Source: an uncultured Bacteroidota bacterium (GTDB taxonomy: Bacteria; Bacteroidota; Bacteroidia; Bacteroidales; WCHB1-69). Taken from it: a stretch of DNA of 64,000 nt. Under the pieces are notes generated by a model that was given only the letters and a program-made list of their open reading frames with translations, was not told where the DNA came from and did not search any database. Below are positions 34,565 to 44,786 of the stretch, piece after piece. The position numbers were made by a program, and so were the translations under genes. The stretch is from assembly GCA_902786595.1 (NCBI GenBank), contig CADADB010000004.1, forward strand, positions 110,059 to 174,058. Direction: 5' to 3'. Numbering within the stretch: the stretch's first letter is position 1; every line of letters begins with the position of its first letter.

Positions 34565-36054
34565 AAATTGTCGAATTGTTCGGCACCCATCTTTCGACGG
34601 GTGGTGTAGAGTTCATACATCGTCGCGAAATTCTCAGCCAGAGTCTTGCCAACATAGTTCGCGCCGGTAGGGGTGAAATGCACGTAGTCGGGACCGGCCC
34701 ATCCTTTCTTCACCCAAGCGATCATAGCGTTTCGGCCGCCCATCACCTCATACAAATCCCAGTAAGCCACATGGTTGCGCAGACACATATTGCGCAAGCT
34801 GTCCACCATCGCGGGCAGGAATTTATACGTCTGCAGCGAACCGCCGTAGGAGTGGCTCATGTCAGACGGCCCGATAAAAAGCAGGGTGGCATTAGGACAA
34901 ACGCTCTTGATGCGACGTATCTGCTTCTGCATCAGAGCACAATAATCATTGATGGACTTGGTGCTATAGGTTGATGGCATTTGATTGCCACCGAATTGCA
35001 GAATGATCAGCCCCACGTTCGAATTCTGGTAGCATTTGCGCAAAATGGAGTCGGTGACGAGGGTGAACTGGTTGCCGGAGGAGCTGCGCAGCGGGATGTT
35101 ATCGACACTCACGCCCGGGCCGTTATCGATCATGATGCCGTAGATGTCAGCCGTACCCTGCATATTGAGACGCACTGATGTAGCGGTGGAGTCCGTCTGC
35201 CAGCGCATGGCGTGTATGCCTGCGCCTTCACTCGTGCAGGTGGAATCGAAACCATGCTTGCGGTCGGAAAGAGTTGCGCGGAACTTACCGTCATGGTCAT
35301 TGTAGAGCAGCGTGACGCGAGAGAAACGTTTCACGCGACTGTCGGAACGTTTGCTAGTGGAGGCGTATGCGTTGAAAGTGCCGGTGCCGGTGAGTCGGTA
35401 ACATTTCAGCATGAGTCCGTAGTTGCCACGCGCCCGTGCGCCGTCTCCGTATGTGGAGTATAGGGTGAAAGCGCCGCTGGCCGACTGGCTCACCGCATAG
35501 GACGCAACAGTCTGGATGGCAGGCACCAAGCCCGGACCACCACCGCCGAATTTCGACTGCATCCAGGTGCGGAGGTTACCAGAGATGCGGTCCATCTCAA
35601 TTTGCGAATCGCCATAGTGGAGCACGCGCACCACCTCGTCCTTGGATCTTGCCGAAGCCGCTTTCGCGAAGAATTTGTCGAAATAGGTCACATCACCATC
35701 GGGCAGATAAAAGTGACCCTCCGAAGCGAGAGTGGTCTTGAAATGCTCCAATGTATCTATCTGTTCCTCAACCCGTTTCTGTTTGATGGAATCCTCTTTG
35801 GCGATTTCCGCGATAATGGCTTCGCGCTTCTTGCGGTTGAAGAGTGTGGGTTTAGGGATGCGTTTGTCACGAGAAAGACTGTCACCAGGCAGATCGGGCA
35901 AGTCGGCATCAGGGTCCGCCAGTACTTTTTCGATGGAAGGAAAGTTAACGGTGTGTTTGGCAAGCGTAATGCCCTCTTCGGGATAGAAGAAGCTGATAAT
36001 CCCTAAACAAGTGATTATCAAAATGATGAACAACGCAATTTGCCAAGGTTTCAT
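34543..36054 (-). CDS. Membrane-anchored SGNH/GDSL hydrolase
   Basis: 503 residues. An N-terminal anchor (PWQIALFIILIITCLGIISFFY) precedes a charged coiled region (about residues 65-110). The SGNH domain then shows VVRVLHYGDSQIEMDR (nucleophile Ser in GDS), LIILQFGGNQMPS and the catalytic DYVHFTPTGANYVGK. It is the first gene of the SGNH-SGNH-MBOAT operon and has its own consensus promoter (-7 box 36090-36083). Probably periplasmic, acting on the acetylated polymer. Confidence 0.87.
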   Translation of the reverse strand: MKPWQIALFIILIITCLGIISFFYPEEGITLAKHTVNFPSIEKVLADPDADLPDLPGDSLSRDKRIPKPTLFNRKKREAIIAEIAKEDSIKQKRVEEQIDTLEHFKTTLASEGHFYLPDGDVTYFDKFFAKAASARSKDEVVRVLHYGDSQIEMDRISGNLRTWMQSKFGGGGPGLVPAIQTVASYAVSQSASGAFTLYSTYGDGARARGNYGLMLKCYRLTGTGTFNAYASTSKRSDSRVKRFSRVTLLYNDHDGKFRATLSDRKHGFDSTCTSEGAGIHAMRWQTDSTATSVRLNMQGTADIYGIMIDNGPGVSVDNIPLRSSSGNQFTLVTDSILRKCYQNSNVGLIILQFGGNQMPSTYSTKSINDYCALMQKQIRRIKSVCPNATLLFIGPSDMSHSYGGSLQTYKFLPAMVDSLRNMCLRNHVAYWDLYEVMGGRNAMIAWVKKGWAGPDYVHFTPTGANYVGKTLAENFATMYELYTTRRKMGAEQFDNLWEAAEN

Positions 36055-36082
36055 TCCTTCTCTACCCTAATTTTTGAGGGCG

Positions 36083-36090
36083 CAAAGGTA
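36083..36090 (-). promoter_or_regulatory. Promoter of the O-acylation operon (-7 box)
   Basis: TACCTTTG followed by C on the minus strand, about 30 nt upstream of the first SGNH gene. Confidence 0.6.
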
Positions 36091-36211
36091 CACTTTTTTT
36101 GCTGTAGTCATTAAGCTTTTTTATCCCTCTTCTCGCCTTAAAAATCATCAATAAAACAGGCAGGAAATTCTTTAAAAAAATTCACAAAACAGCTGTATTA
36201 CAAAAAAAACG

Positions 36212-36219
36212 TATTTTTG
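36212..36219 (+). promoter_or_regulatory. Promoter of the giant adhesin gene (-7 box)
   Basis: TATTTTTG followed by C, 70 nt upstream of the ATG at 36289. The leader is very AT-rich (repeated AAACAAACAAAAACAATAAA), typical of highly expressed Bacteroidota genes. Confidence 0.65.
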
Positions 36220-36288
36220 CAACTAATTTTTTAAAAATATAAACAAACAAAAACAATAAAATTCATCAACTAACTAAATTAAATCACC

Positions 36289-39200
36289 ATGCAAAAAATT
36301 CTACGAACATTAATGCTTGCGGTACTATTGCTGCCGTTCGCATTGCATGCGCAGAACACATTGACTGTGGCCAATGGCACGAATACCAATTCGTATGTGC
36401 CAGTCTATGGCTTGTATGTCGATGATTACGTGCGCTGCCAGACAGTCTATCCCGCCAATGAGATAGCATCCTCAGCCCTTGCTTACAGCATGACGGGAGG
36501 AACCATCACCTCGTTGACCTACTACTTGAGCACTCCTGCAACAGCTTCTTGGGGGGATGCCCAGTTTGTGGTCAACCTTTTGGAAGTTCCTTACACAACG
36601 CTGACTTCTTTTGTGGACATGACTGACGCCACAACGGTTTACACCGGTTCTTTGGACGCCACACAGTCCACCATGGAGATCACCTTCACCACCCCCTACA
36701 CCTATCAGGGTGGCAATCTTCTGATTGAGATTTACAGCACAGCAGTAGGTACTTACAAGAGTGCTTATTTCTATGGTATTAATGCCTCCGGTGCCAGCTG
36801 GCAGGGTTACAACAGCACGTCTTGGACCAACATCACCGGTGCCGCGAGGGACTTTATCCCTAAGACCACCTTCACTTTCACTGGAGGCAGCGAGATCACC
36901 TGCCGTCCTATCACAGAACTGAGTATTGACGCTACGGAGACCACATCCAGCAGTCTGACGCTCACTTGGACCGACTCTCTCAACACCGATGCCACCTACA
37001 CGGTCTATAACATGGCTGACAATACCGTTCTTCAAAGCGGCATCACAGACCACACCTACACCATCACCGGGCTTGACGCCAACACGACTTACACCTTCGG
37101 GGTGGAGGTCAACTGCTCGGCATCCGATGTTTCTTCCATTACGGCCGTCAGCGGCCGCACCGCTTGTAGCATCCTCTCTTCACTGCCTTTTACCGAGGGT
37201 TTCGAAGACTATCCTTCAGGCGATTACCAGATGCCTTTCTGTTGGAGCCGCTACATTTCCGCCTCCACAGCTTCTGCCACCTATCCTTACAGTTATAGTG
37301 GCAATTCCCATTCCGGCAGCCGCTCGCTCTACTTCTACGGGACCACCGGAGACGCCTATCCCGACACCATGGTGGCCATCATGCCGGAGCTTGATGTGAC
37401 TCTTTACCCGATGAACGCTAACCGTTTGGTTTTCTGGGCCAAGATGGGTACATCATCCAACAGCAAGAATGTCTATGTGGGCACTCTGACCGATCCCACC
37501 GACCCTTCCACTTTCACTTTGGTTGACAGTGTGCTTGTAAGCGGCAGTGTCTATACCAAGTTTTCAATTCCTATGGCCGATGCCACCGGCGCTTATGTGG
37601 CCATGGTTGTGTTTAAGGGCACTGGTTCTATGTATATTGACGATGTCACTTTGGAGGAGATGCCTTCATGCCTTGAGGTTTCCAACCTCACTGTGAGCGG
37701 CACCACTTCAAACAGCATCACCCTCAGCTGGGTTGACTCAACCAACACTGATGCCACCTACACTATTTATGATATGTCCGACAATTCTCTCATCGGCACC
37801 TCCAACACCCATACTTACACTGCCGAAAACCTTGATGCCAATACGGTTTACACTTTCGGTGTGCAGGCCAACTGCAGCGCTGGCGACGCTCCTTTGACCA
37901 CTGTCAGCGGCCGTACCGCATGCACTGCCTTTGCAGCGCCTTTCACATGGACTTTTGAAGATATGGCCACCGCTGCAACGCCTGAATGCTGGACCAAAGT
38001 CGGCTCAGGCACAGTTGCCGTCCAGAGCGGCACATCCAACAGCCACGAAAGCAGCAGATACCTCCGCTTCAGCGGCTCTACGAGCAATCTTGTGGTTTTA
38101 CCCGAGACCGAGAATGAAATCAACACGCTGCAACTGCGATTCTGGACTCGTCCGGAGAGCTTTACCAACGCCAACTGCGGCAATTTCTCAGTCGGTTATG
38201 TGACGGATGCCAGCGATGCCTCCTCCTTTGTTGAAGTGAGCAACTATGTATATAGCGATTTCTCTGCATACGACGAGAAAACCGTCATATTCCTCAATGC
38301 TCCCGCGGGCGCCCGCTTGGCTATGCGCCACAATGCTGGATCTACCTCTTGGTACTGGTATGTTGACGATGTGACAATTGAGGATCTTCCGTCTTGTCCG
38401 CCTGTCTCTGGTATGGCTATTGACAATATCACTGCCAATAGTGTCACCTTGAGCTGGAATGGCACAGCGAGCAGCTACAGCATCTATGACATGTCTGACA
38501 ACACGCTCCTCACGAGTGGAATCTCTCAGACCACCTATACTGTAACTGGTCTTACGGCCAACACGTCTTATGTTTTTGGCGTGCGGGCAAACTGTTCGGA
38601 AACCGATTCTTCTTCAATTGAGACCATCGGCGGGCGCACGGCATGCGACCTTGTCACAACCCTGCCTTTCACCGAAGATTTTGAAACCGTTCCCGCAGGC
38701 AGCTATCAGATGCCTTACTGCTGGTATCGTTATTCTTCCGCTGCCACTTCTGCCGCCACCTATCCTTACTCTTATAGCACGACTTCTTACTCCCACGGTG
38801 GTAGCCGTGTGCTCTATTTCTACGGCACTACCTCCAGCTCATACTCCGACACGATGGCCGCTATCCTGCCCGAGCTTGATGTCACCGTCCATCCGATGAA
38901 CACCACTCGCATCACTTTCTGGGCCAGAATGGGCGCTGCCACCAATGCCAAGTTCGTTTATGTAGGTACCATGACCGATCCTGCCGACCCGACAACCCTC
39001 ACAGTGATTGACTCCGTTCTCATTAACGGCGCCACACACACCAAGTATATCGTCCCGATGACCAATGCGAACGCCACGGCTTCTTATGCGGCTCTCGTTG
39101 TTTACAAGGGTACCGGCAGCATCTACATTGATGACTTAACTCTTGAGGAAATACCTTCTTGCCCTGATGTGACAGGTCTCACCCTCGTCAGCAACACAGC

Positions 39201-42200
39201 TACAACAGCCACTATCAGCTGGGATGCCACTACGGCACAAGACTATGAAGTAGAAGTGCGCCAGAACAATGTTGCCCTGACCGACGTCACGATAACCGTA
39301 ACGGAAAACACCGCTGAAATCGATGGTCTTTCGGTTGACAACGACTACCAAATCTTCGTGCGCGCCATCTGCGGAACTGTGTCGGGTAGCTGGAGCGACG
39401 CTCTTAACTTGCATATCGGCTATTGCTTGCCCAACCCCACTTCACGTGACGGACAAGGCATCACCAGCGTGTCTTTCGGTGGAATGACCAACACCACCCA
39501 TCCGACCGCTGCCGGATTTGGAGACTACACCTCCATGGTTGGCACCGTTCCCGTTGGCACTGTCGCCACGGTTGACATCACATACGCCACGGGGTACTCC
39601 TACGGAACCATCATCTGGGTGGACTGGAACAACAGTTTGAGCTTTGAGGGCAACGAGGTTGTCTATGTTGGCGAAAGTTCCAGCACTAACCCTACCACTC
39701 TGACTGCCACTTTCAACATTCCTGCTACTACGGAATTAGGCAGCTATCGTATGCGTATTATCGGCGCCGACAGTTATTATGACAGCTACACAGGTTCCAT
39801 TGAAGCCGCGGCTGATGCAGATCCGTGTGCCACTTATACATGGGGGGTCGCCGAGGACTATACCCTCACCGTAGGTGAAGCCCCTGACTGTATGCCTGTG
39901 ACGGGTCTGACAGACCTCAACACCACTGCAAACAGCATCACATTGAGCTGGAGTGGCAATGCAGCCAGCTACAGCATTTATGACATGTCGGACACGACTC
40001 TCATCATTAGTGGCATCACCGACACCACATACACCATCGAAGGTCTGAACGCCACAAGCAGCTACACTTTCGGTGTGGTTGCCAACTGTTCCCCCACCCT
40101 CTCTTCTGAGATGGTTACGGCCACCTTCACCACCTCCTGCGGTGCCGTTGCCATTCCTTTCGTGGAGAGTTTTGAGAGCACCAGCACGACATTAGGTTGC
40201 TGGAGCTTGTATAATATCGCCACCAACACAGGTTTAACCAGCACGAACCCGTACAACGGATCCCTGGCATTCGTCTTTGCCTACAACACCAATCCTCCTC
40301 AATACCTCTTCTCTCCTGAGTTAAGCGGTACTGAGAATGGTTTGAAAGTAAGCTTTATGTACAGAATAATGAGCACAAACTATCCTGAAAGTTTCCAAAT
40401 CGGATACTCGACAACAACGAATGATCTTGAAGCTTACACTTGGGGGGTGGAACAGACCAATCTCCTCAACACCTCTTATCAGGAATACAGCGAGGTTCTG
40501 CCTGCAGGCACCAAATTTGTCTCCATCAAATACACTGCCAACGACATGTATTATCTCTTCATTGATGATGTCACCTTTGATTACCCGCCGACCTGTGCTC
40601 CTGCTGCCAACTTGACCGCGAGCGCTGTATCCGAAAACTCCATTACCATCAGCTGGACTGGCGATGCTGCCAGCTACGATGTGTACAATGGTAGCACTTT
40701 CGTGGCCAATGTCACCTCCAACAGTTACACCTTCACCGGTCTCAGTTCCTCCACCAACTATACTTTCGGCGTTCAGGCCATCTGCTCGGCCACTGACACT
40801 GCCAGCATGGCGACTATAAATACCATGACCGAGTGCGGTGACATCACCACATTGCCCTACTCTGAAGGTTTTGAAGCCGGCATCGGTTGCTGGACAACCG
40901 TCAACGGCAGCAACGATGGCCAACCTTGGTCAATCACTGACTGTGCAGGTCTTGAGAATGTCAATCCTCATGGTGGAAACTATGTTGCTTCCTCTTGGAG
41001 CTGGAGCAGCACCGCAATGCATGCCAATGCTTGGTTGATTTCACCGAAATTCGTTCTTCCGAACTCTGCCGAAGATCTCACCTTCACATGGTGGGATGTC
41101 ACTAACTCCGGCTGGCCTGACAGCTACAGTGTGGTTCTTTCCACCACCACTGCTGACACCGCCGCTTTCACCACGGTTGTGTATCCTTACACCGCAGCAA
41201 CTGGTGCATGGACGCAACACAGCATTGACCTGAGCTCATACGCTGGCCAGAGCGTTTACCTCGCATTCCATCATGTTGATTACGACGCCAACTACCTGTT
41301 GATTGATGACATCGAATTATCCCAGGGGGGCTTTACTCCTCCTACTCCGGACACTTTGACTGTGACTTTCGCTGTCAACAGCGCGGCCATGGGTACCACG
41401 ATTCCCGCTCCCGGCACTTATCAGTACCTTGATGGTGACACCGTTTTCTTCAGCGCCACGCCAAATACCGGCTACCAATTCATAGGTTGGGAATGGGTAA
41501 CTGGCAGCATTGTTGATACTTTGGCTGCCAACTACATTTCCGCTTACTTCCCGGCCAGCTCCATGATGTCCTACGGAAGTATGACGCTGACTGCCCTGTT
41601 CGAAGCTGGCAATCCCGACAGCACCACTGTTACATACGCAGTGAATGATGCCACGATGGGCACGACATCTCCTGCCCCCGGCACCTATACTGTCTATGTC
41701 GGCAACAGTATTGTGGCCACCGCTATTCCTAATGATGGCTATGAACTGAGCGCATGGATGTTTGACACTTACGTTGGAACCACCCTTATCAACTCTGACA
41801 CCATTCTCTCCAGCGATTCAGGATTCGGCAACCCGATGACTTTCGGCACTCTTCCTCAGTCCTATGCGGACTATGGGGCCACCATCACCATCACCGCTGT
41901 CTTTGAAGCCAGCTCCACTCCTGTCACGCAATACACTGTGACCTTGAATTCTGCCGATGCCGCTATGGGTAGCGTGTCTCCCGCCGGCGTCACCACTGTT
42001 GACGAAGGCAGCTCCTTCACCGCTACGGCTACCGCCAACACCGGTTATCATTTCGTGGCTTGGATGAGCGGCAACACCCAAGTGAGCACCGCCAACCCGT
42101 ACACCTTCACCGTGAACGAGAATGTCACCCTGACCGCCACCTTCGAGGCGGACCCGACTCCTCAATACACGGTGACCCTAGTCACCGCTGACGCCGCTAT

Positions 42201-42618
42201 GGGCAGTGTTTCTCCTGCCGGCGCCACCACCGTTGACGAAGGCACCACCTTCACCGCAACCGCCACCGCTAATCCCGACCACCACTTCGTGGCTTGGATG
42301 AACGGCAACTCGCAGGTGAGCACCGCCAACCCGTACACCTTCACCGTAACTGGTGACATTACCTTGACCGCCACCTTCGCGTATAATGACGGTATCGAGA
42401 ACTTCGATTTGTCCAAGGTCAACGTCTATTCTACCAACAGCACGATTGTCGTTCGCGGAGCCGAGAATCAAGACCTCGCCGTCTATGACATGAACGGTCG
42501 CTGTATCTACAAGCTTGTCAACGCCAACGAGATTGAAGAAATCACCGTGGTTAGTGCCGGCGTCTATCTTGTAAGAGTCAGCAACGGCATCACAAAGAAA
42601 GTGGTCGTGTTGAAATAA
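36289..42618 (+). CDS. Giant multidomain secreted adhesin-like protein with T9SS type A sorting domain
   Basis: 2109 residues. After a signal peptide (1-22) comes a beta-sandwich domain (to about 204). Six fibronectin type III domains (starting near 205, 461, 703, 958, 1198 and 1436; typical TYTITGLDANTTYTFGVE) alternate with five MAM/choice-of-anchor-J or cleaved-adhesin-like domains (near 294, 545, 786, 1284, 1516; typical FTEGFED...YIDDVTLEE). A GEVED domain lies near 1046-1195 (WVDWNNSLSFEGNE). Four divergent InlB B-repeats follow (1685-2030, MGSVSPAG), and a C-terminal sorting domain ends in GVYLVRVSNGITKKVVVLK. The C-terminus should direct export by T9SS and surface attachment. No protease catalytic domain is present, so adhesion or binding is inferred. 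Confidence 0.93.
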   Translation: MQKILRTLMLAVLLLPFALHAQNTLTVANGTNTNSYVPVYGLYVDDYVRCQTVYPANEIASSALAYSMTGGTITSLTYYLSTPATASWGDAQFVVNLLEVPYTTLTSFVDMTDATTVYTGSLDATQSTMEITFTTPYTYQGGNLLIEIYSTAVGTYKSAYFYGINASGASWQGYNSTSWTNITGAARDFIPKTTFTFTGGSEITCRPITELSIDATETTSSSLTLTWTDSLNTDATYTVYNMADNTVLQSGITDHTYTITGLDANTTYTFGVEVNCSASDVSSITAVSGRTACSILSSLPFTEGFEDYPSGDYQMPFCWSRYISASTASATYPYSYSGNSHSGSRSLYFYGTTGDAYPDTMVAIMPELDVTLYPMNANRLVFWAKMGTSSNSKNVYVGTLTDPTDPSTFTLVDSVLVSGSVYTKFSIPMADATGAYVAMVVFKGTGSMYIDDVTLEEMPSCLEVSNLTVSGTTSNSITLSWVDSTNTDATYTIYDMSDNSLIGTSNTHTYTAENLDANTVYTFGVQANCSAGDAPLTTVSGRTACTAFAAPFTWTFEDMATAATPECWTKVGSGTVAVQSGTSNSHESSRYLRFSGSTSNLVVLPETENEINTLQLRFWTRPESFTNANCGNFSVGYVTDASDASSFVEVSNYVYSDFSAYDEKTVIFLNAPAGARLAMRHNAGSTSWYWYVDDVTIEDLPSCPPVSGMAIDNITANSVTLSWNGTASSYSIYDMSDNTLLTSGISQTTYTVTGLTANTSYVFGVRANCSETDSSSIETIGGRTACDLVTTLPFTEDFETVPAGSYQMPYCWYRYSSAATSAATYPYSYSTTSYSHGGSRVLYFYGTTSSSYSDTMAAILPELDVTVHPMNTTRITFWARMGAATNAKFVYVGTMTDPADPTTLTVIDSVLINGATHTKYIVPMTNANATASYAALVVYKGTGSIYIDDLTLEEIPSCPDVTGLTLVSNTATTATISWDATTAQDYEVEVRQNNVALTDVTITVTENTAEIDGLSVDNDYQIFVRAICGTVSGSWSDALNLHIGYCLPNPTSRDGQGITSVSFGGMTNTTHPTAAGFGDYTSMVGTVPVGTVATVDITYATGYSYGTIIWVDWNNSLSFEGNEVVYVGESSSTNPTTLTATFNIPATTELGSYRMRIIGADSYYDSYTGSIEAAADADPCATYTWGVAEDYTLTVGEAPDCMPVTGLTDLNTTANSITLSWSGNAASYSIYDMSDTTLIISGITDTTYTIEGLNATSSYTFGVVANCSPTLSSEMVTATFTTSCGAVAIPFVESFESTSTTLGCWSLYNIATNTGLTSTNPYNGSLAFVFAYNTNPPQYLFSPELSGTENGLKVSFMYRIMSTNYPESFQIGYSTTTNDLEAYTWGVEQTNLLNTSYQEYSEVLPAGTKFVSIKYTANDMYYLFIDDVTFDYPPTCAPAANLTASAVSENSITISWTGDAASYDVYNGSTFVANVTSNSYTFTGLSSSTNYTFGVQAICSATDTASMATINTMTECGDITTLPYSEGFEAGIGCWTTVNGSNDGQPWSITDCAGLENVNPHGGNYVASSWSWSSTAMHANAWLISPKFVLPNSAEDLTFTWWDVTNSGWPDSYSVVLSTTTADTAAFTTVVYPYTAATGAWTQHSIDLSSYAGQSVYLAFHHVDYDANYLLIDDIELSQGGFTPPTPDTLTVTFAVNSAAMGTTIPAPGTYQYLDGDTVFFSATPNTGYQFIGWEWVTGSIVDTLAANYISAYFPASSMMSYGSMTLTALFEAGNPDSTTVTYAVNDATMGTTSPAPGTYTVYVGNSIVATAIPNDGYELSAWMFDTYVGTTLINSDTILSSDSGFGNPMTFGTLPQSYADYGATITITAVFEASSTPVTQYTVTLNSADAAMGSVSPAGVTTVDEGSSFTATATANTGYHFVAWMSGNTQVSTANPYTFTVNENVTLTATFEADPTPQYTVTLVTADAAMGSVSPAGATTVDEGTTFTATATANPDHHFVAWMNGNSQVSTANPYTFTVTGDITLTATFAYNDGIENFDLSKVNVYSTNSTIVVRGAENQDLAVYDMNGRCIYKLVNANEIEEITVVSAGVYLVRVSNGITKKVVVLK

Positions 42619-42636
42619 GCTTCTTATTTTGCCTTT

Positions 42637-42664
42637 GTAGAGACGTGCCATGGCGCGTCTCTAC
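42637..42664. repeat. 28-bp palindromic repeat, copy 3
   Basis: GTAGAGACGTGCCATGG plus CGCGTCTCTAC, 28 bp, with only one mismatch from full symmetry, begins 19 bp after the adhesin stop. It differs from copy 2 by one base. Confidence 0.85.
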
Positions 42665-42682
42665 AATATAAATCCAACAATC

Positions 42683-42716
42683 AGGCCTGATGCGAACATC
42701 GCGTCAGGCCTTTTTT
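42683..42716. terminator. Intrinsic terminator after the adhesin gene
   Basis: AGGCCTGATGCG...CGCGTCAGGCC followed by TTTTTT on the plus strand, with one mismatch in a 12-bp stem. It ends the adhesin transcript. Confidence 0.85.
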
Positions 42717-42800
42717 GTTGGAAATAACTTTGCTTTTTGTCCTATGTAAAGACTATCCCAAAATAGCACACTAACGTCTTGACAGACAGAGAGGGTTAGT

Positions 42801-43622
42801 TCATATTCCCCTCGGCTGCAAACTCCGCCGGTACTCGCTGGGCGACTGTCCGAGGTGTTTGGTGCAGTAGCGGCTGAAATAGCTTAACGACGTAAAATTC
42901 ATACGGTCGGCGATCTGCGTGAGCGAAAGCCGTTCGTCGTTGAGATACTTTTTCAGGATGGGCACCGTGTGGCGATCGATGAAGCTGCTGACGCTGTGGC
43001 CGGTGACGCGCTTGACGGTGGCAGAGAGGTACTTCGGCGACACGTGCAGCCGCTCGGCGTAGTAGCTCACCTCGCGCTCTGTGCGACTGATTCCCGTGGA
43101 GAGCAAATCCATCAGCTGTTTGACGATATAGGCCGTGCGGTCGCTATGGGTATCGGTGGCCTCGCGCCGAGCGTGGAGTTCGAAGATGTCGTACATCATC
43201 GTCAGACAGAGACTCCCCATCATCTCGCGGTAGAAGAGCAGGTGGCGGTCGTCGAGGCGGTCGCGGAGGCGGTGCAAGTCCTCCAGCAGGATTTCCGCCT
43301 GACGGTCATCGACCTTGATGACGGGGTTCTGGTTGAGCGAGATGCTGCCCCCGATGCTGTAGTTGTTCGACGGCAGCAGTCCGCCGAGGTACTTGTTGTC
43401 GGCGGCGAACCACTCGACTTGCATCCCCGGAGCGGCGGCTAGGTTCTTCGCCCGGCTGGGGTTCGGCATCACCACCAAGTCGTTTTTCACGATATGGTAG
43501 CATTTTTCGTTGAACACGAAGCTGCCTTCTCCCGCCGTGCACAGCAGGTGCATGCAGGTGTGGCTCAGTTCCGGCGCGTTCATCGCGAGGAAATCGGTGG
43601 AATAGAGGAAGTCGGGTTTCAT
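42801..43622 (-). CDS. AraC-family transcriptional regulator
   Basis: 273 residues. The N-terminal cupin-like sensor region (HLLCTAGEGSFVFNEKCYHIVKNDLVVMPNP) is followed by a C-terminal double helix-turn-helix: VSYYAERLHVSPKYLSATVKRVTG and RLSLTQIADRMNFTSLSYFSRYCTKHLGQSPSEYRRS. It lies next to a cluster of reductase, flavodoxin and acetyltransferase genes starting at 45002 and is a plausible regulator of them, although an AAA-ATPase gene is now in between. The effector is unknown. Confidence 0.9.
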   Translation of the reverse strand: MKPDFLYSTDFLAMNAPELSHTCMHLLCTAGEGSFVFNEKCYHIVKNDLVVMPNPSRAKNLAAAPGMQVEWFAADNKYLGGLLPSNNYSIGGSISLNQNPVIKVDDRQAEILLEDLHRLRDRLDDRHLLFYREMMGSLCLTMMYDIFELHARREATDTHSDRTAYIVKQLMDLLSTGISRTEREVSYYAERLHVSPKYLSATVKRVTGHSVSSFIDRHTVPILKKYLNDERLSLTQIADRMNFTSLSYFSRYCTKHLGQSPSEYRRSLQPRGI

Positions 43623-43644
43623 AACGCAAAAATAGTAATATCTT

Positions 43645-44766
43645 TTACAGCAACAGCTCGTAAAAATTTTCAGGATTAACCGTTTTTATTTCCGTGTTTG
43701 GATAGGCGTTCAGAAATGTCGCGCTTATTCTCGCTTTTTTCTTTGAATTCCACTTGAACTCATATGCAGTAAGCTTTCCGTCACCCACCTCAATGTAGTC
43801 AATCTCCTGCTGCTGTGTGGTCCTCCAGAAATAACGGTTGACAAAAGTGCGGTCGTAATGCCGTTTTTTAACAAACTCGCTAATCATCCAATTCTCCCAT
43901 AAGGCACCGACATCATCACGCAATGCAAGATCGTTAAAGTTGTTGATGAGGGCGTTTCTAACCCCATTGTCGTAAAAATAGATTTTTCGTGCTGCCTTAA
44001 GTTCGTTGCGTAGATTGCGGCTCAAAGAACCGAGTCTGAAAAGAATCTGGGTTTGTTCCAGAAGCGTAATGTACTTCTCCACGGTATTCTTGTCAAGTCC
44101 CACTTGGCGACTTAATTCGTTCAGAGAAACCTCACTGCCTACTTGGAAGGCCAACAACTGCAACAACCTGACCAATTTGTCGGATTTCTTGACACGTTCC
44201 CATTCGAGAATATCTTTGTACAAGTAACTGTCCGTAATTTGCTTCAGCACTTCGCGTTCATCACCGGGGCTTGTTACCACATCAGGATAATACCCATATA
44301 TCAGTCTCAGGGGCAAATGCTTGATTTCCTCGAAAGGGCTTGTATGTTCCGCCATTTCTCCAAAAGACAAAGGGAACAAAGTATATTCCCATTTTCTTCC
44401 CGTCAACGGCTCGTTGATGCGATTGGCCAGATCAAACGACGAACTTCCCGTCAAAATGAGCTGTACGTTTGGTAAATTGTCGGTAATCAGTTTCATTTTC
44501 AAGCCTATATTCTCTATACGCTGCGCCTCATCAACTACCATGATTTTTCTTGATCCGATCATACTGCGGAATTTTTCCACTGAAACATCCTGCAATAACG
44601 TACGAGTGCCCAATTCATCCCCGTTAAGCCACAAAACATCATCATACCGGCGCATCAATTCATTCAACAATGTGGTTTTACCGACTTGTCTGGCACCGAC
44701 CAAGACAATGGCCTTTCCTGTAAATATCCTGTCTATCAATGTTTTATATAATTTTCGTGCTATCAT
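43645..44766 (-). CDS. ATP-binding protein, AAA_14/DUF4143 family
   Basis: 373 residues. Walker A is VGARQVGKTTLLNEL, Walker B is KIMVVDEAQRI, and the sensor region is LILTGSSSFDL. The C-terminal DUF4143 domain has VSLNELSRQVGLDKNTVEKYITLLEQTQILFRLGSLSRN and QQQEIDYIEV...AYEFKW, a PD-(D/E)XK-like end. These genes are common, patchily distributed accessory ATPases of unknown function. Base composition is visibly lower in GC than its neighbours, and it interrupts an AraC/redox-gene region, suggesting insertion. A striking palindrome lies in its promoter. Confidence 0.9.
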   Translation of the reverse strand: MIARKLYKTLIDRIFTGKAIVLVGARQVGKTTLLNELMRRYDDVLWLNGDELGTRTLLQDVSVEKFRSMIGSRKIMVVDEAQRIENIGLKMKLITDNLPNVQLILTGSSSFDLANRINEPLTGRKWEYTLFPLSFGEMAEHTSPFEEIKHLPLRLIYGYYPDVVTSPGDEREVLKQITDSYLYKDILEWERVKKSDKLVRLLQLLAFQVGSEVSLNELSRQVGLDKNTVEKYITLLEQTQILFRLGSLSRNLRNELKAARKIYFYDNGVRNALINNFNDLALRDDVGALWENWMISEFVKKRHYDRTFVNRYFWRTTQQQEIDYIEVGDGKLTAYEFKWNSKKKARISATFLNAYPNTEIKTVNPENFYELLL

Positions 44767-44786
44767 GTCTAAACAATTTCACGCTG

